Origin: Bradyrhizobium diazoefficiens
Lineage (GTDB): Bacteria; Pseudomonadota; Alphaproteobacteria; Rhizobiales; Xanthobacteraceae
Assembly (NCBI RefSeq): GCF_016599855.1
Contig: NZ_CP067041.1
Coordinates: 1,612,001 to 1,676,000 of the forward strand
DNA: 64,000 nt
Direction: 5' to 3'
The notes beneath the pieces were generated by a model. It ran no database searches and was not told where the DNA came from. It saw only the letters and a list, made by a program, of their open reading frames with translations. Position 1 is the stretch's first letter. Each line of letters opens with the position of its first letter. The position numbers were made by a program, and so were the translations under genes. Below are positions 9,340 through 19,188 of the stretch, piece by piece.

Positions 9340-10440
9340 CTATTCATCCCGTTTCAGGCTTTCTGAAATGGCGGCAATCGCTGCCAAAAACGCGTCCATT
9401 TGCTCCGTTGTACCGATGCTGATGCGGATGCAGTGGTCAAGGCCGTCATCTACAAAAACAGCAACGAGTATTCCCTCTCTCTCCAGCGCGGCTTGCCACC
9501 ACCTGCCGTCCTGTCCGTTCGGCACATGCGCCAGCAAGAAATTAGTATGGGAAGGCGCTACACAGAACCCGGCTTGACGCAGTGCGGCCGCAACGCGTTC
9601 TCTCTCGTGCTTGATATGCCTATGGTTCTCTTCATAGGCGGCGCGATGCGATAGGATGCTGACGCCGACCGCATGCGCTATGACATTCATGTTGAAGACG
9701 TTCTGGATGTTCCGCAATCGTCCAATAACCTCTGGATGGCCAAGGCCGAAGCCGACGCGAATGCCAGCGGCCGCATAGCTCTTCGAAAAGGTTCTCAGGA
9801 GCAGGAGATTCGGGTAGCGGCGGACAAGCCTAAGAGCATTATCAGGTGCGAAGTCGACATAGGCTTCATCCAGAACGACTAAGCGCTCGGACTGTGCAAC
9901 GAGGCGTTCGATATCGGCGATAGGGACGAACGTCCCGGTCGGATTGTTGGGATTAGCTAACAAAATGAACTTGGCGTCCTTTGCCGGACCGAACAGCAAC
10001 TGATCAGTCGGGATCGAATGCGAGTCGCTCCAGGAAACTTCGAGAAATGCGGCGCTCTGCAACGCAGCTAGCTTACGATTGAACGAAAATCCGGGAGATA
10101 TCATTGCGACGCTGTCGCCCGGCCCAAGAAAGGCCCTGTAGATCAGGCCGAGTAGCTCCGACGATCCGTTCCCGGCGATCACATGCTCCTTTGAAAGGCC
10201 GTAGGCATTGGCGGCAGCCTCCCTCAAACCGATATTGTCGTCCTCCGGATAAAGATACTGACGCTCGAGCGCCGAGATTGCACTTCGCCATACCATTGTT
10301 GGTAGTGGAAACGGATTCTCATTGGTGTTTAGCTTCACGTAACGCGCATCTGGCGTGCGCTGGCCGGGCGACTGGGCTTCGAGGTCTTTAGCCGGCTGCG
10401 CAAACGAAGAGAGCACACTTTGCAATTTTACATCGACCAT
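9340..10440 (-). CDS. hisC: HisC-type PLP aminotransferase
   Basis: 366 residues of the class I/II aminotransferase family closest to histidinol-phosphate aminotransferase. Visible sites: NTNENPFP (38-45), AGNGSSE (89-95), NPNNPTG (163-169), DEAYVDF (191-197) and the cofactor lysine Lys220 in TFSKSYAAAGIRVGF. It transfers an amino group to an alpha-keto or phosphoketo acid. As the chromosome normally carries its own hisC, this island copy may act on another substrate, an inference. A NolA-type element lies 325 bases upstream, pointing at it. Confidence 0.82.
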   Translation of the reverse strand: MVDVKLQSVLSSFAQPAKDLEAQSPGQRTPDARYVKLNTNENPFPLPTMVWRSAISALERQYLYPEDDNIGLREAAANAYGLSKEHVIAGNGSSELLGLIYRAFLGPGDSVAMISPGFSFNRKLAALQSAAFLEVSWSDSHSIPTDQLLFGPAKDAKFILLANPNNPTGTFVPIADIERLVAQSERLVVLDEAYVDFAPDNALRLVRRYPNLLLLRTFSKSYAAAGIRVGFGLGHPEVIGRLRNIQNVFNMNVIAHAVGVSILSHRAAYEENHRHIKHERERVAAALRQAGFCVAPSHTNFLLAHVPNGQDGRWWQAALEREGILVAVFVDDGLDHCIRISIGTTEQMDAFLAAIAAISESLKRDE

Positions 10441-10765
10441 ATCGTGTTCCCTCTAGATGCGCAGGCGGCGGTCGCCATTGAGAGTGGTCTGAGGCGGTCT
10501 AACGAGAAGTCCGCTTCGCACACTTGGCGTGCCGGCGGCTGGGGCGTTGCCGGTGCACGCGCCGAATGTCGGCGCTTAAAGTGCTGCGCATCGCGAGAAC
10601 GACCTGGTTGGTGGTGCGCGATGTTGCGAGCACTGGCCCAGCGCGCTCGAGGCCGCAAGCTTTGGTTTAAAGATCCGTACATGCGTGGCGGCGTCATGCG
10701 ATGCTCCCCGGCGAGGCATTGGCCCACGACGGTGTTTGTAGAGGCCGTGTCGACCTGCTTTGCCG

Positions 10766-10796
10766 AACCTACAATGTGACGCTACGTGCGAATCAA
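10766..10796 (-). promoter_or_regulatory. NolA-type element, copy C, facing hisC
   Basis: Read leftwards: TTGATT at 10791-10796, 19-bp spacer with ACGTAGCGTCAC, TAGGTT at 10766-10771. Predicted transcription would begin near 10759, giving a 320-base leader to the aminotransferase gene. Confidence 0.55.
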
Positions 10797-10799
10797 GTC

Positions 10800-12168
10800 T
10801 CGTCGAGGTGCTCGTCGCAAAATTCGTGCAAGCTTGTGGCCGAACGCTCGTTGTGCCTGGGTCGGGCGCATGAGAGCGTGTGCGGCAAATCAAAGCGCGG
10901 TGGCATGAAGGGGCGAGATCCGGCCCCGCGGCGCGCGCCTTGGACGGCTCTCGATCAATCGGGTCTCGAAAATCCTGCCGCTTTGTAAGAAAGCGAACAA
11001 AGCCAATGTCCTGAGTCCCCGCCCGTTGGCGAGACGACCGTTGGCTGCGAATTGTTGTGCTGTTGATGGCGCTGGCCCAGAGTGCTGTAACGCGCCCACG
11101 GGTGGCGTTCTGGAAGGTGTGTGCTTGCGTCTCGGTCTTGGTGAACAACGTGGGATGTTCAGTCGCCCGAAGCCGACGACTGGCGCCCCTCGGCCTCACG
11201 AGTTCCGAACGCAACATCCCGAGCGACGACTAGACGCTGATCCCGGCCGCACCCTCACGCAATTCCGAGCTCCTTGCGCGAGCGCCGTCTCGGGAGCCAG
11301 CTGGCCGGTGGCCCTCTGCACACACCCGCCGCTTCGACGTGAGCGACGCAGGTGCGCCCCTGCGATCGCGTTCAACATCGAGTCCAATCGCGGCGGATAT
11401 GAGCGGCAATGATTCGCGGCCTCGATGACTGACCTGCGAGCGCAATGCTTGCCCGGATCGACACTGGCGGAATTCATGCGCCGGCGCCACCGGGCTCGTC
11501 GTTAACGAATCCCGTCGAGACTTGGCCCGACCTGTTGCATATGGATCGGGGAGCCGATGTGAATCGCGTGATCCTGTTCGTTAGCTAAGACCAAGACCGA
11601 CCTCGATACTGTGATTGCCGGCGCTTGCGCGTTCGCCGCCTTGCAAGCAGCCATCAGCCTCCTTGCAAAGCGAGGTTCTCCAATCTCACGAGCGAAATCG
11701 CACGTATCAGCACATCGCGTCAGATTTCCGGCAGTGCGATTGCATGCGCGTTTTGTCGCATGTGAGGAATGACCCTCCGTGGAAAGCATGTCGGCGCTCC
11801 TGCGCGGCTGCACCAGAAGAGACTTCTTTCGTCGTATTCCCAACGCTTCTCTGGAAAAATCCCGTTCCGGTCGGGAAAAAGATGGCGCGTTTATCAAATT
11901 GCTATTCAGCGGTTGCCGACGGCTAGCGGTCGGCGACAAATGGAGTCGACAATCTTACACAATCCGCGCAAGGTTCATGGAACTTGTACAGTGCACTGCG
12001 TAGGCAGGGCGACCTCGTAACAAGAACGTTAAAACCACGATCCGTTTATAGTGGTGCCATGAAACAGCGTTATCTCTCGGCAGCGTCCCTGAATTGCGCA
12101 CAAGCATCAAACTCGCAAAATCCAAACAAGATGGTACGGAGGATGCTGAGAATAACGGAGAAGTCGTC
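10800..12168. other. Long non-coding stretch upstream of nifA
   Basis: No protein-like frame on either strand and no recognisable fixR remnant, although fixR normally precedes nifA in Bradyrhizobium. No clear -24/-12 promoter for nifA was found; TTGGCCCGACCTGTTGCAT near 11522 has the right half-sites but six bases between them instead of five. Confidence 0.5.
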
Positions 12169-13935
12169 ATGTTGAACATCGCTTCCGCACACGAAATGTC
12201 TGACTTAGTGTCGGAGACGAGCCAAACTGTTCCCATCGTGACGCTGCACGAAAGCGCGGTTGTCGGGATCTTCGAAATCTCGAAGATACTCACCGCCCCC
12301 TGCCGGCTCGAACTCACCTTAGCCAATGTCGTGGATATTCTGCATTCGTTTGTTCAGATGCGGCACGGCATCGTCTCGCTTTTCGACACCGATGGCCAGC
12401 CAGACATTACGGTCGGCGTCGGCTGGACTGAAGGGAGCGACGAGCGGTACCGGATGCGCCTGCCGCCGAAAGCAATCGATCAGATCGTGGCGACGGACAT
12501 GCCGCTCGTCGCCGAGAACATCGCGGTCCATTCGGCGTTCACTACGGCCGACCTGGAGATGCTCGGTGCCGCCGAGAACGCGCGGGTGTCGTTCATCGGC
12601 GTTCCCATTCGGATTGACGCGAAAGCCGTTGGCGCGCTGACCATCGACCGTGTCTTGGACGACAGCTCAAGCGTACGGCTCGAGTATGACGTGAGACTTC
12701 TCACCATGGTCGCTAATCTTGTTGGGCAGACAGTGAAACTGCATCGGCTCTTCGCGACAGACCGCGAGCGACTGATGGCGGAAAAGGATCGATTGCAAAA
12801 GCAATTGGCCGAAATCCAGCAACCCGCGCGCGAGCGCAAGAAGGTCAATGTGGAAGGCATCATTGGCGATAGTCCGGCGCTGCGCGCGCTGCTCGACAAG
12901 ATCGCGGTCGTTGCCAGATCGAACAGCACGGTCCTGCTGCGTGGCGAATCCGGTACTGGGAAGGAGCTGGTGGCCAAGGCTATTCACGCCCTATCGGCGC
13001 GCTCCAAGCGGCCGTTCATCAAGCTCAATTGTGCGGCGCTTCCCGAGACGGTTCTGGAATCCGAATTGTTCGGCCATGAGAAAGGTGCCTTTACCGGTGC
13101 CTTCAGTTCACGCAAGGGGCGCTTTGAGCTGGCGGACAAGGGCACGCTGTTCCTGGACGAAATCGGGGAGATCTCGCCCTCGTTTCAGGCAAAGCTACTA
13201 CGCGTCTTGCAGGAGCAGGAATTCGAGCGTGTCGGCAGCAATCAGACCATGAAGGTCGACGTTCGCGTGATTGCCGCCACGAACAGAAACCTGGAGGAGG
13301 CGGTAGCAAATAACGGGTTTCGCGCGGACCTCTATTACCGTGTGAGCGTGGTTCCCTTGCTGCTGCCGCCGTTGCGCGAAAGGCGCAGCGACATTCCGCT
13401 GCTGGCCGCGGAGTTTCTCAGGAATTTCAACAGTGAAAACGGCCGCACATTGACGTTCGATCAAAGTGCGACGGACGTGCTGATGAATTGCGGGTTTCCG
13501 GGGAACGTCCGCGAACTCGAAAATTGCGTGCAGCGGACAGCGACCCTCGCCCCGGGACCTTCGATCTGCCGAGAGGACTTCGCCTGCTGCCACGGCCAGT
13601 GCCTTTCGGCGATGCTGTGGAAGGGTGGATCTGAAGAGGTGCCGCTGCACGCGCGCCCTACTTGCGCTGAGGCCCCGAAGCCGAACAGCGCGGGGGCTGA
13701 AGCTAGTCGGTCAGCCGCCGGCGCTCTTCCGCCTGTTCGGGGCGAGCAGGCCGGGCTGGGGCCACCTGGCGCCGCACTCGTAAGTACCGGACAGATGACC
13801 GATCCCGAGCGCGTCATCGCGGCTATGGAGCGATCGGGTTGGGTTCAGGCAAAGGCGGCGCGTCTGCTTGGCGTTACTCCACGCCAGATCGGCTACGCGC
13901 TGAGGAAATACGGCATCGAGATCAAGCGTTTCTGA
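12169..13935 (+). CDS. nifA: NifA, oxygen-sensitive activator of nitrogen-fixation genes
   Basis: 588 residues. N-terminal GAF domain about 30-190, sigma-54-interacting AAA+ domain with Walker A GESGTGKE (259-266) and GAFTGAF loop (306-312), and a C-terminal Fis-type helix-turn-helix (AARLLGVTPRQIGYALRKYGI). Cys441, Cys453, Cys473 and Cys478 form the C-X11-C-X19-C-X4-C pattern that makes Bradyrhizobium-type NifA oxygen sensitive. NifA binds TGT-N10-ACA sites and opens sigma-54 promoters. The start follows CGGAGAAG. The gene is followed by fixA, as usual, but it is not preceded by fixR; a fixR-like gene lies 27 kb away. Confidence 0.97.
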   Translation: MLNIASAHEMSDLVSETSQTVPIVTLHESAVVGIFEISKILTAPCRLELTLANVVDILHSFVQMRHGIVSLFDTDGQPDITVGVGWTEGSDERYRMRLPPKAIDQIVATDMPLVAENIAVHSAFTTADLEMLGAAENARVSFIGVPIRIDAKAVGALTIDRVLDDSSSVRLEYDVRLLTMVANLVGQTVKLHRLFATDRERLMAEKDRLQKQLAEIQQPARERKKVNVEGIIGDSPALRALLDKIAVVARSNSTVLLRGESGTGKELVAKAIHALSARSKRPFIKLNCAALPETVLESELFGHEKGAFTGAFSSRKGRFELADKGTLFLDEIGEISPSFQAKLLRVLQEQEFERVGSNQTMKVDVRVIAATNRNLEEAVANNGFRADLYYRVSVVPLLLPPLRERRSDIPLLAAEFLRNFNSENGRTLTFDQSATDVLMNCGFPGNVRELENCVQRTATLAPGPSICREDFACCHGQCLSAMLWKGGSEEVPLHARPTCAEAPKPNSAGAEASRSAAGALPPVRGEQAGLGPPGAALVSTGQMTDPERVIAAMERSGWVQAKAARLLGVTPRQIGYALRKYGIEIKRF

Positions 13936-14071
13936 GCGCTGAGCGGTCTCGTGTCGGTGCGCACAGCGCTGTCGCAATGACGACGCATGTCCGAAGTGCG
14001 TCTGCACATGTTGGAGCACGTCAGGCCCTCAGACCTCATTGCTTTCATCGACGCATGCCTTGAACCGCAAG

Positions 14072-14087
14072 TGGTACGACATTTGCT
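14072..14087 (+). promoter_or_regulatory. Sigma-54 promoter of fixA
   Basis: TGGTACGACATTTGCT, with GG and GC ten bases apart, 40 bases upstream of the fixA start. A near-match to the NifA site, TGT-N10-ACG, lies about 100 bases further upstream. Confidence 0.8.
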
Positions 14088-14125
14088 GTGCTTTCTCCCG
14101 ATTTCGAAAGTCTCTGGAGAGGCAC

Positions 14126-14968
14126 ATGCACAACGTCGTCTGCATCAAGCAGGTCCCTGATTCCGCACAGATCCGCGTGCACCCCGTGACCAACACGATC
14201 ATGCGCCAGGGCGTACCAACCATCATCAATCCCTACGACCTGTTCGCGCTCGAAGCTGCGCTCGATCTGCGCGACAAGTTTGGTGGTGAGATCACTGTCC
14301 TTACAATGGGCCCGCCCTCGGCCGAGGACACTCTACGCAAAGCCCTGACCTTTGGCGCCGATCGCGCGGTGCTGCTGACCGACCGCTGCTTCGCGGGTGC
14401 GGACACCCTGGCAACGACCTACGCGCTTGCGACCGCCATCCGCAAGATCGGCAAGGATTATGGCCAGCCCGACCTCATATTCACGGGCAAGCAGACGATC
14501 GATGGCGACACCGCGCAGGTCGGGCCAGGTATCGCAAGGCGGCTTGCTATGCAACAGCTAACCTATGTTGCCAAGATCATGACTATCGATCTCACGGCGC
14601 GGACAATCGAAGCGGAGCGGCGCTCCGAGGGCGGCACCCAGGTGCTGCGCGCAAGCCTGCCGTCGCTCATCACCATGATGGAGGCGACCAACCAGATTCG
14701 GCGTGGCGCGATGGCAGATGCATTGCGGGCCGCTCGAGCGCCTATCGTAAAATGGAACGCCCAGGAGGCTGGCGTCGAGGATGTCTCCAAATGCGGCCTC
14801 AGGGGATCGCCCACCGTTGTTAAGCGCGTCTTCGCGCCGTCGGCGCGGGCTGAGAAGGCGACGCTCGTAGAGGCCGCCGAGCAGCCGGCGCAAGCATTGA
14901 TCGACACCATTTTCAAGCAGAAGCCCAAGCTCGAAAATGAGCTTGCCGCATTGGCCCGAGGCTTATGA
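14126..14968 (+). CDS. fixA: FixA, electron-transfer flavoprotein beta subunit
   Basis: 280 residues of the ETF beta family (VCIKQVPDSAQIRV near the start, FTGKQTIDGDTAQVGPG in the middle). FixA forms a complex with FixB, FixC and FixX that bifurcates electrons and supplies low-potential electrons for nitrogenase. fixBCX are not next to it, which is also the arrangement in B. japonicum. The start at 14126 follows GGAGAGG. A -24/-12 promoter lies just upstream, and nifA ends 190 bases before it. Confidence 0.95.
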   Translation: MHNVVCIKQVPDSAQIRVHPVTNTIMRQGVPTIINPYDLFALEAALDLRDKFGGEITVLTMGPPSAEDTLRKALTFGADRAVLLTDRCFAGADTLATTYALATAIRKIGKDYGQPDLIFTGKQTIDGDTAQVGPGIARRLAMQQLTYVAKIMTIDLTARTIEAERRSEGGTQVLRASLPSLITMMEATNQIRRGAMADALRAARAPIVKWNAQEAGVEDVSKCGLRGSPTVVKRVFAPSARAEKATLVEAAEQPAQALIDTIFKQKPKLENELAALARGL

Positions 14969-15091
14969 CCGGGCGAGAGGTTCGGGCGATCAGCAAGGAC
15001 GCGCGACGTCCGCCAACGTGCTTGCGTCGGGGCAGAGTAGGTGCGTAGAAAGAAAGAACGTTCAGCTGAACGTTGCAGGCTAACACTGGCG

Positions 15092-15340
15092 ATGATCCTG
15101 CGATTCCACTGCGCCGTCGAGCATTTGGACGTGTGGAGTGCAAGCGGAAACGGCTTCTCCTTCGTGATCGCCTATGCGAGCCGTGAAGGCCACGGCTTTC
15201 ACGGGCGACCCGGCTATGTGGCGTCATGGCGCCCGCTTCATCGAAGTCGTAGTGCAATCAAGATCGCTGGCTCGCCGTTCACAACGTTCGCCGATGCCGA
15301 GCAGGCCTGCAACTCGATGCTGAAACATCTGACAACGTGA
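15092..15340 (+). CDS. Small conserved protein downstream of fixA
   Basis: 82 residues from the ATG at 15092 (a GTG at 15041 is possible). It has a compact beta-rich pattern (FSFVIAYAS, GYVASWRP, AIKIAGSPFTTFADAEQACNSMLKHL). I believe similar small proteins occur near fixA in other Bradyrhizobium, but I cannot name a function. It is co-oriented with fixA and could be part of its transcript. Confidence 0.55.
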   Translation: MILRFHCAVEHLDVWSASGNGFSFVIAYASREGHGFHGRPGYVASWRPLHRSRSAIKIAGSPFTTFADAEQACNSMLKHLTT

Positions 15341-15533
15341 AGCTCAGAGGCAATGCGCTGCACCGAACCGGAGCGTCATCGGCCCCCACCAGGTCGATAA
15401 GGTTTCGCACATTTGCGGCGAGGCGTTCCTCCTCTAGAGGTGCCCCTCCATGACGACCAGCGTCATGCGCCGAGCATTCCCGCGACAGCAAGGCGACGGG
15501 CAGTGAATTTATGCAACAGATCAAGGACTAGGC

Positions 15534-15998
15534 GTGGCATACTTGTCGACGAAGACATACGGCCATGAGGTCGGCCTATCTGCCACGTTTCGCCAGTGGC
15601 GCGCAAAGTCGCACTGTCGCCTACTGCACGGCTACTCGCTGTCGTTTCGTTTCGAGTTCGAAGCCAACATGCTGGACGACAAGAATTGGGTTGTCGATTT
15701 TGGCGACCTCAAAGAGCTGAGGGCGATCCTCGAAGGTACGTTCGACCATAAGACGGTCGTAGCCGCGGACGACCCCGAGCTTGAATGGTTCCGCGAAGCC
15801 GCACGGCGCGGCTTAGCGGACGTCGTTGTCCTTCCGGCAGTTGGCTGCGAAAAATTTGCCGAACACGTCTTCCGCGTCGGCAGCAACTGGCTGCTGGAAA
15901 AAGGATTTGCTCCGCGTTGCCGGCTGGTGTCAGTCGAGGTGAAGGAGCACGGCGCGAACAGCGCCATCTATCGGGAGGCGGGCCGTGCTGCCGATTAG
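15534..15998 (+). CDS. queD: QueD-like 6-carboxy-tetrahydropterin synthase
   Basis: 154 residues of the 6-pyruvoyl-tetrahydropterin synthase family. CRLLHGYSLSF carries the catalytic Cys and a zinc-binding His, and VVDFGDLKEL and TFDHKTV are family marks. QueD makes 6-carboxytetrahydropterin from dihydroneopterin triphosphate in the route to 7-deazaguanines (queuosine, or DNA 7-deazaguanine modification). The start is GTG after AAGGACT. The next gene, queE, overlaps its 3' end but is wrecked, so the pathway must be completed elsewhere or is broken. Confidence 0.82.
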   Translation: MAYLSTKTYGHEVGLSATFRQWRAKSHCRLLHGYSLSFRFEFEANMLDDKNWVVDFGDLKELRAILEGTFDHKTVVAADDPELEWFREAARRGLADVVVLPAVGCEKFAEHVFRVGSNWLLEKGFAPRCRLVSVEVKEHGANSAIYREAGRAAD

Positions 15999-16640
15999 TG
16001 AAAGGTTCGAGATCATCCAGGAGAAGTCTGCAAGACCGGCACACCGTCCATGTTCGTACCGTTGCAGGCATGCTCGGTCAGGTGTCCGGGTGCCACACCA
16101 AGCACCCTTGGTTCGCCGATCCAGAGCGGCGGGTGTCGATAGGCGACATGATGATTAAGACCGAGGATACCAACACCTGGGCCATGATGTCGCCGGAGGA
16201 GGTCCTGCTCGCAGCGCAGGCGTTCAACGCCCGTCATGTCGTGATTACGGGTGGCGACCCCGCGCTGTACGACCTGCGGCCACTGACCGCGCTGCTCGTC
16301 GGCTCCGGTTCTCGGTGCAATTGGAGACATCGGGCACCCAAGCCATTCAGGTGAATTGCCTCACATGAGTGACCGTCAGCCCAAAATGCGGCATGCCGGG
16401 TGCGAGATCGGTTGTGGGTGAGGCCTTGGGGCGCGCCAATCGAGATCAAACACCCGGTGGGGCAAGCCTGCGGACATCCAAAGCCTGCCGAACCTTCCTA
16501 TCGATCACGCGCTCAAGCCAGAGATATGGCTCCAACCTTTGAGCCAAAGCCGGACAGCGACGGAGCTGTGCATCCGAGAGGCACCCGCACGCAACTGGCG
16601 CGTCAGCATCCAGACGCAGAAGTTTATCGGCGTGCGATGA
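15985..16640 (+). pseudogene. queE: queE remnant (7-carboxy-7-deazaguanine synthase, radical SAM)
   Basis: Recognisable QueE segments fall in different frames: LPISERFEIIQ from the GTG at 15985, then GTPSMFV-LQACSVRCPG, then TKHPWFADPERRVSIGDMM up to VVITGGDPALYDLRPLTALLVG, then FSVQLETSGTQAIQV, and finally KPEIWLQPLSQSRTATELCIREA to the stop at 16640. At least four frameshifts and one internal stop separate them. The radical-SAM Cys cluster is disrupted. The order and overlap with queD are as in intact queDE operons, so this is a decayed gene rather than chance similarity. Confidence 0.8.
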
Positions 16641-16763
16641 CGCTCGCTCAAAGGACTGTCAGAATGTCCATGTTTGTTACCGCGGAGATGGTTGCCAATT
16701 CGGGCCACTTCACCAGATGCGGGCTCCGCAGGCAAACCGAGCAGGCCGGGCGACACAAGCCGC

Positions 16764-16949
16764 TTATTGGCTTCTCACAGGAGTCTTGAAAAATCCCTCT
16801 TTTGCCAGGCGAAGGTGTCTGTCTAGTGTCGTGTGCAGTGACGCACGAAGCTCAAGCGAGATCGAGTCGTCTGTGTCGATCAGTTCCCGAATCTTCTGAA
16901 ACATGCGGTCGATTGAGTTGAGCGTGGTCGTCATTCGCTCCGGTATCAT
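16764..16949 (-). CDS. Small hypothetical protein behind a NolA-type element
   Basis: 61 residues from an ATG preceded by AAGGAAG. Predicted mostly helical (TTTLNSIDRMFQKIRELIDT, LRASLHTTLDRHLRLAKEGFF). Not recognised. A NolA-type element ends about 110 bases upstream and points at it. Confidence 0.45.
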   Translation of the reverse strand: MIPERMTTTLNSIDRMFQKIRELIDTDDSISLELRASLHTTLDRHLRLAKEGFFKTPVRSQ

Positions 16950-17056
16950 CGGTTCTTCCTTAGCAACAGCCGCAGACGTCAAGCGAATAGCCAGATGTTC
17001 TGGCGGCTCAATGATCTCGGCGGTGGCAGGCCAAACCAGCTTTCGCCGCACCCGCA

Positions 17057-17087
17057 AGCCTACAATCTTACGCAGCGTCAGGTTCAA
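17057..17087 (-). promoter_or_regulatory. NolA-type element, copy D
   Basis: Read leftwards: TTGAAC at 17082-17087, 19-bp spacer with ACGCTGCGTAAG, TAGGCT at 17057-17062. It faces the small gene at 16949. Confidence 0.5.
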
Positions 17088-17407
17088 GCCCTTTCGATGG
17101 CCAGGTGGAGCTTATTTCGTTCTGGAAACAACCAAATGCGCCTCCTCGCAATCACGGCATTGAGGAGCCAAGCGGCTCTATACTCATGTCTGCGGTTGAG
17201 ACCACGTCTGCGGGCATTTCTACACGCGACGTCAAGGTCCGACCGGGCGGGCCGCAGGTTTGCAACGCGTTACGGAGTCTTGCAGACATCGGACACCAGT
17301 GTGCCCGACATCGAACATTTTCACTGTCGAACCGTTTAGCACCTGGAACGAGACCCCGGACCTGTCTGAGCCGCCAGAACGGAATCAGGTATGTCGACGG
17401 AATCACA

Positions 17408-17668
17408 TCAGGAGCGGCTGATTGTCAGACCTGCATTCTCTATTGCTTGGAGAATCTTGCTCGCAATGGCGCGCGCGTCAGCCTGGCCCTCACCGACCAA
17501 GTGAGCCGTCAGCACGCGGGCAATGACATCGTGCGCGTTCTCACGTTTGAGCGCCTCGGGCTCGGCATATTCGCCGCAGATCTTGCAGGCGATCACCGGC
17601 CGGCCGCTCCAGGGATCGTGAGTGGCAACTTCGTACCATTTGTCGGCCTCACATTTCGGGCAGCGCAT
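17408..17668 (-). CDS. Small zinc-ribbon protein
   Basis: 86 residues from an ATG after AGGAGAG. It starts MRCPKCEADKWYEV and has a second pair CKIC about 25 residues later, so four Cys could hold one zinc. The C-terminal half is helical (HDVIARVLTAHLVGEG). Function unknown. Its start lies inside the 3' end of the preceding small frame. Confidence 0.5.
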   Translation of the reverse strand: MRCPKCEADKWYEVATHDPWSGRPVIACKICGEYAEPEALKRENAHDVIARVLTAHLVGEGQADARAIASKILQAIENAGLTISRS

Positions 17669-17882
17669 AGGTGAACTCTCCTGGTACGGTCCAGCGTGAT
17701 CGACCCGCTTGGACTGCCATTCGCTCCAAACGACGCATCTCTGCTGCTCCCAACAGCCCATCGGCGCTGAGGAGCCGGTCTCCTCGCAAGGCAATCCGTT
17801 CTTCCTTCTGGGGATGACAATAGAGACGGCATTGCAAATACCGGTCCTTGAGAGCGTCCGATCGGCTCTTCATCATGATCAT
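17649..17882 (-). CDS. Possible small hypothetical protein, overlapping the zinc-ribbon gene
   Basis: 77 codons from an ATG at 17882 (others at 17876 and 17873), ending 20 bases inside the next gene. It is basic and helical (MMKSRSDALKDRYLQCRLYC). The overlap with the downstream ribosome site would suit translational coupling, but the frame itself is unproven. Confidence 0.35.
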   Translation of the reverse strand: MIMMKSRSDALKDRYLQCRLYCHPQKEERIALRGDRLLSADGLLGAAEMRRLERMAVQAGRSRWTVPGEFTYALPEM

Positions 17883-18252
17883 CCATAGTTTCCCGGAGCG
17901 GCCAACAGAGGCGTGATGTCCGTCGGCTCTGCTACGAGCCTCCGAAGATTGAAGACGCCCGACCACGCCAGGCAAATTGTCAATTAATAAGGAGAATGGA
18001 TGAATCAAAACGGGCCTTGGCGAGACCGCGATCTCAGGGGCTCGCGATGCTGGCCTGACAACAGGCGATATCGTCACGGCTGACCGCCGCCGATCAAAGT
18101 GAGGGACAACAGATCAGTTACGACGCCAATCAGGGACTGACCAGTGGCGCGCTGAACGAAGTCACGCAAAGCTTCGATCGTCTGCGGTGCGCCCGCGGGG
18201 CGGCAAGCCAGGAACATTTCCAATCTCCTCGGTGCCACGATTTGCAAGGCGC
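17883..18252. other. No convincing gene
   Basis: Short shadow frames only, on both strands, between the small zinc-ribbon pair and the transglutaminase-like gene. Confidence 0.5.
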
Positions 18253-18876
18253 TTACTCGCCGCGCGACGCGACACTACGCCAATATCGCGGATTGCTTGG
18301 CGACTGAACTCGAACCCAGCGATAGGGGGCGCGCGACCACGATCGGATCTGCGGCGTCAAATTGTCCAGCACAAGATCGCCGCTCTTAGTCCGTACCACC
18401 AGAACCAGATGATGCTGGCCCGAGGCGGTCACGACCTCGCCGAGCAGTAGGGTTCGCGGCGGCCACCCACGCTGTAGAAGTTTGTGGCGCTTGCTGACGG
18501 CGTAGTCGTTGCAGTCGCCGCGCTCCGGATCAATGAGCCAGGCTTCCACCGACGGACCGGGCTCAATCGCTTCCGGGATAATGGCCCTGTTTACGCTCTG
18601 GTTGGCTTCTTTCAGATCTGCCCACCGTGCCTCGGTCAGGTGGACCGGACCGCCGCGAAACAGGGGGCGGACGCGGCATTCATCCTGATAGCGGACGCAG
18701 AACATGGTGTATGCCATTGGAGCGAGCGTCAGACGGTCAAGCTTGAGGTGCGGAGAAGCCGACGCCGCGATCGTCGGCATAGCCGACAATTTCCCATCGG
18801 CCGATCGAGCGGTCGTCATCACTTGAGACACAACTGTAGTGGCTGCGACTGCAGCCAGGATTAATGTCCTGGGCAT
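18253..18876 (-). CDS. Transglutaminase-like cysteine protease (BTLCP family)
   Basis: 207 residues. An N-terminal hydrophobic signal (MPRTLILAAVAATTVVSQVM) is followed by the bacterial transglutaminase-like fold with Cys in ERGDCNDYA, His in SGQHHLVLVV and Asp in DLVLDNL forming the triad. Family members act in the periplasm or outside the cell as proteases. The frame stays open to 19188, but the signal peptide argues for the start at 18876; no good ribosome site is visible. A NolA-type element at 19158 points at the gene. Confidence 0.72.
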   Translation of the reverse strand: MPRTLILAAVAATTVVSQVMTTARSADGKLSAMPTIAASASPHLKLDRLTLAPMAYTMFCVRYQDECRVRPLFRGGPVHLTEARWADLKEANQSVNRAIIPEAIEPGPSVEAWLIDPERGDCNDYAVSKRHKLLQRGWPPRTLLLGEVVTASGQHHLVLVVRTKSGDLVLDNLTPQIRSWSRAPYRWVRVQSPSNPRYWRSVASRGE

Positions 18877-19157
18877 GCTGTAGCTGACGCGAGCCAGATC
18901 AGAGCCGAGGTCTCCGGCACGAAACGACAGATCGAACGCGGCGGACGTAAGAGCCCAAGTGACCGACGGAACGCCGCCGTCCAAAGGTTCGGTCGATCGC
19001 AGCACGTCTTTGACGCCGCGTTCCGCAAGCCATGCGCAGGTCCATTCCGTGCCGGCAGCCCGTGCGTCGTGATCCCAAAACTGGAAGACATGTGCAACCT
19101 CTGTGACTGCGCGGGAAGAGATCGAGGACGGGGAAAGGCTCGCCCTCGGGTCCGAAA

Positions 19158-19188
19158 ACCGTACAATCTGACGCCACGTACGATTCAA
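19158..19188 (-). promoter_or_regulatory. NolA-type element, copy E, facing the BTLCP gene
   Basis: Read leftwards: TTGAAT at 19183-19188, 19-bp spacer with ACGTGGCGTCAG, TACGGT at 19158-19163. Flank TCCGAAA is shared with copy A1. Confidence 0.6.

Noticed and set aside
11522..11540. Sigma-54-like TGGCCC and TTGCAT upstream of nifA
   Set aside because: Half-sites are one base too far apart, and the site is over 600 bases from nifA.
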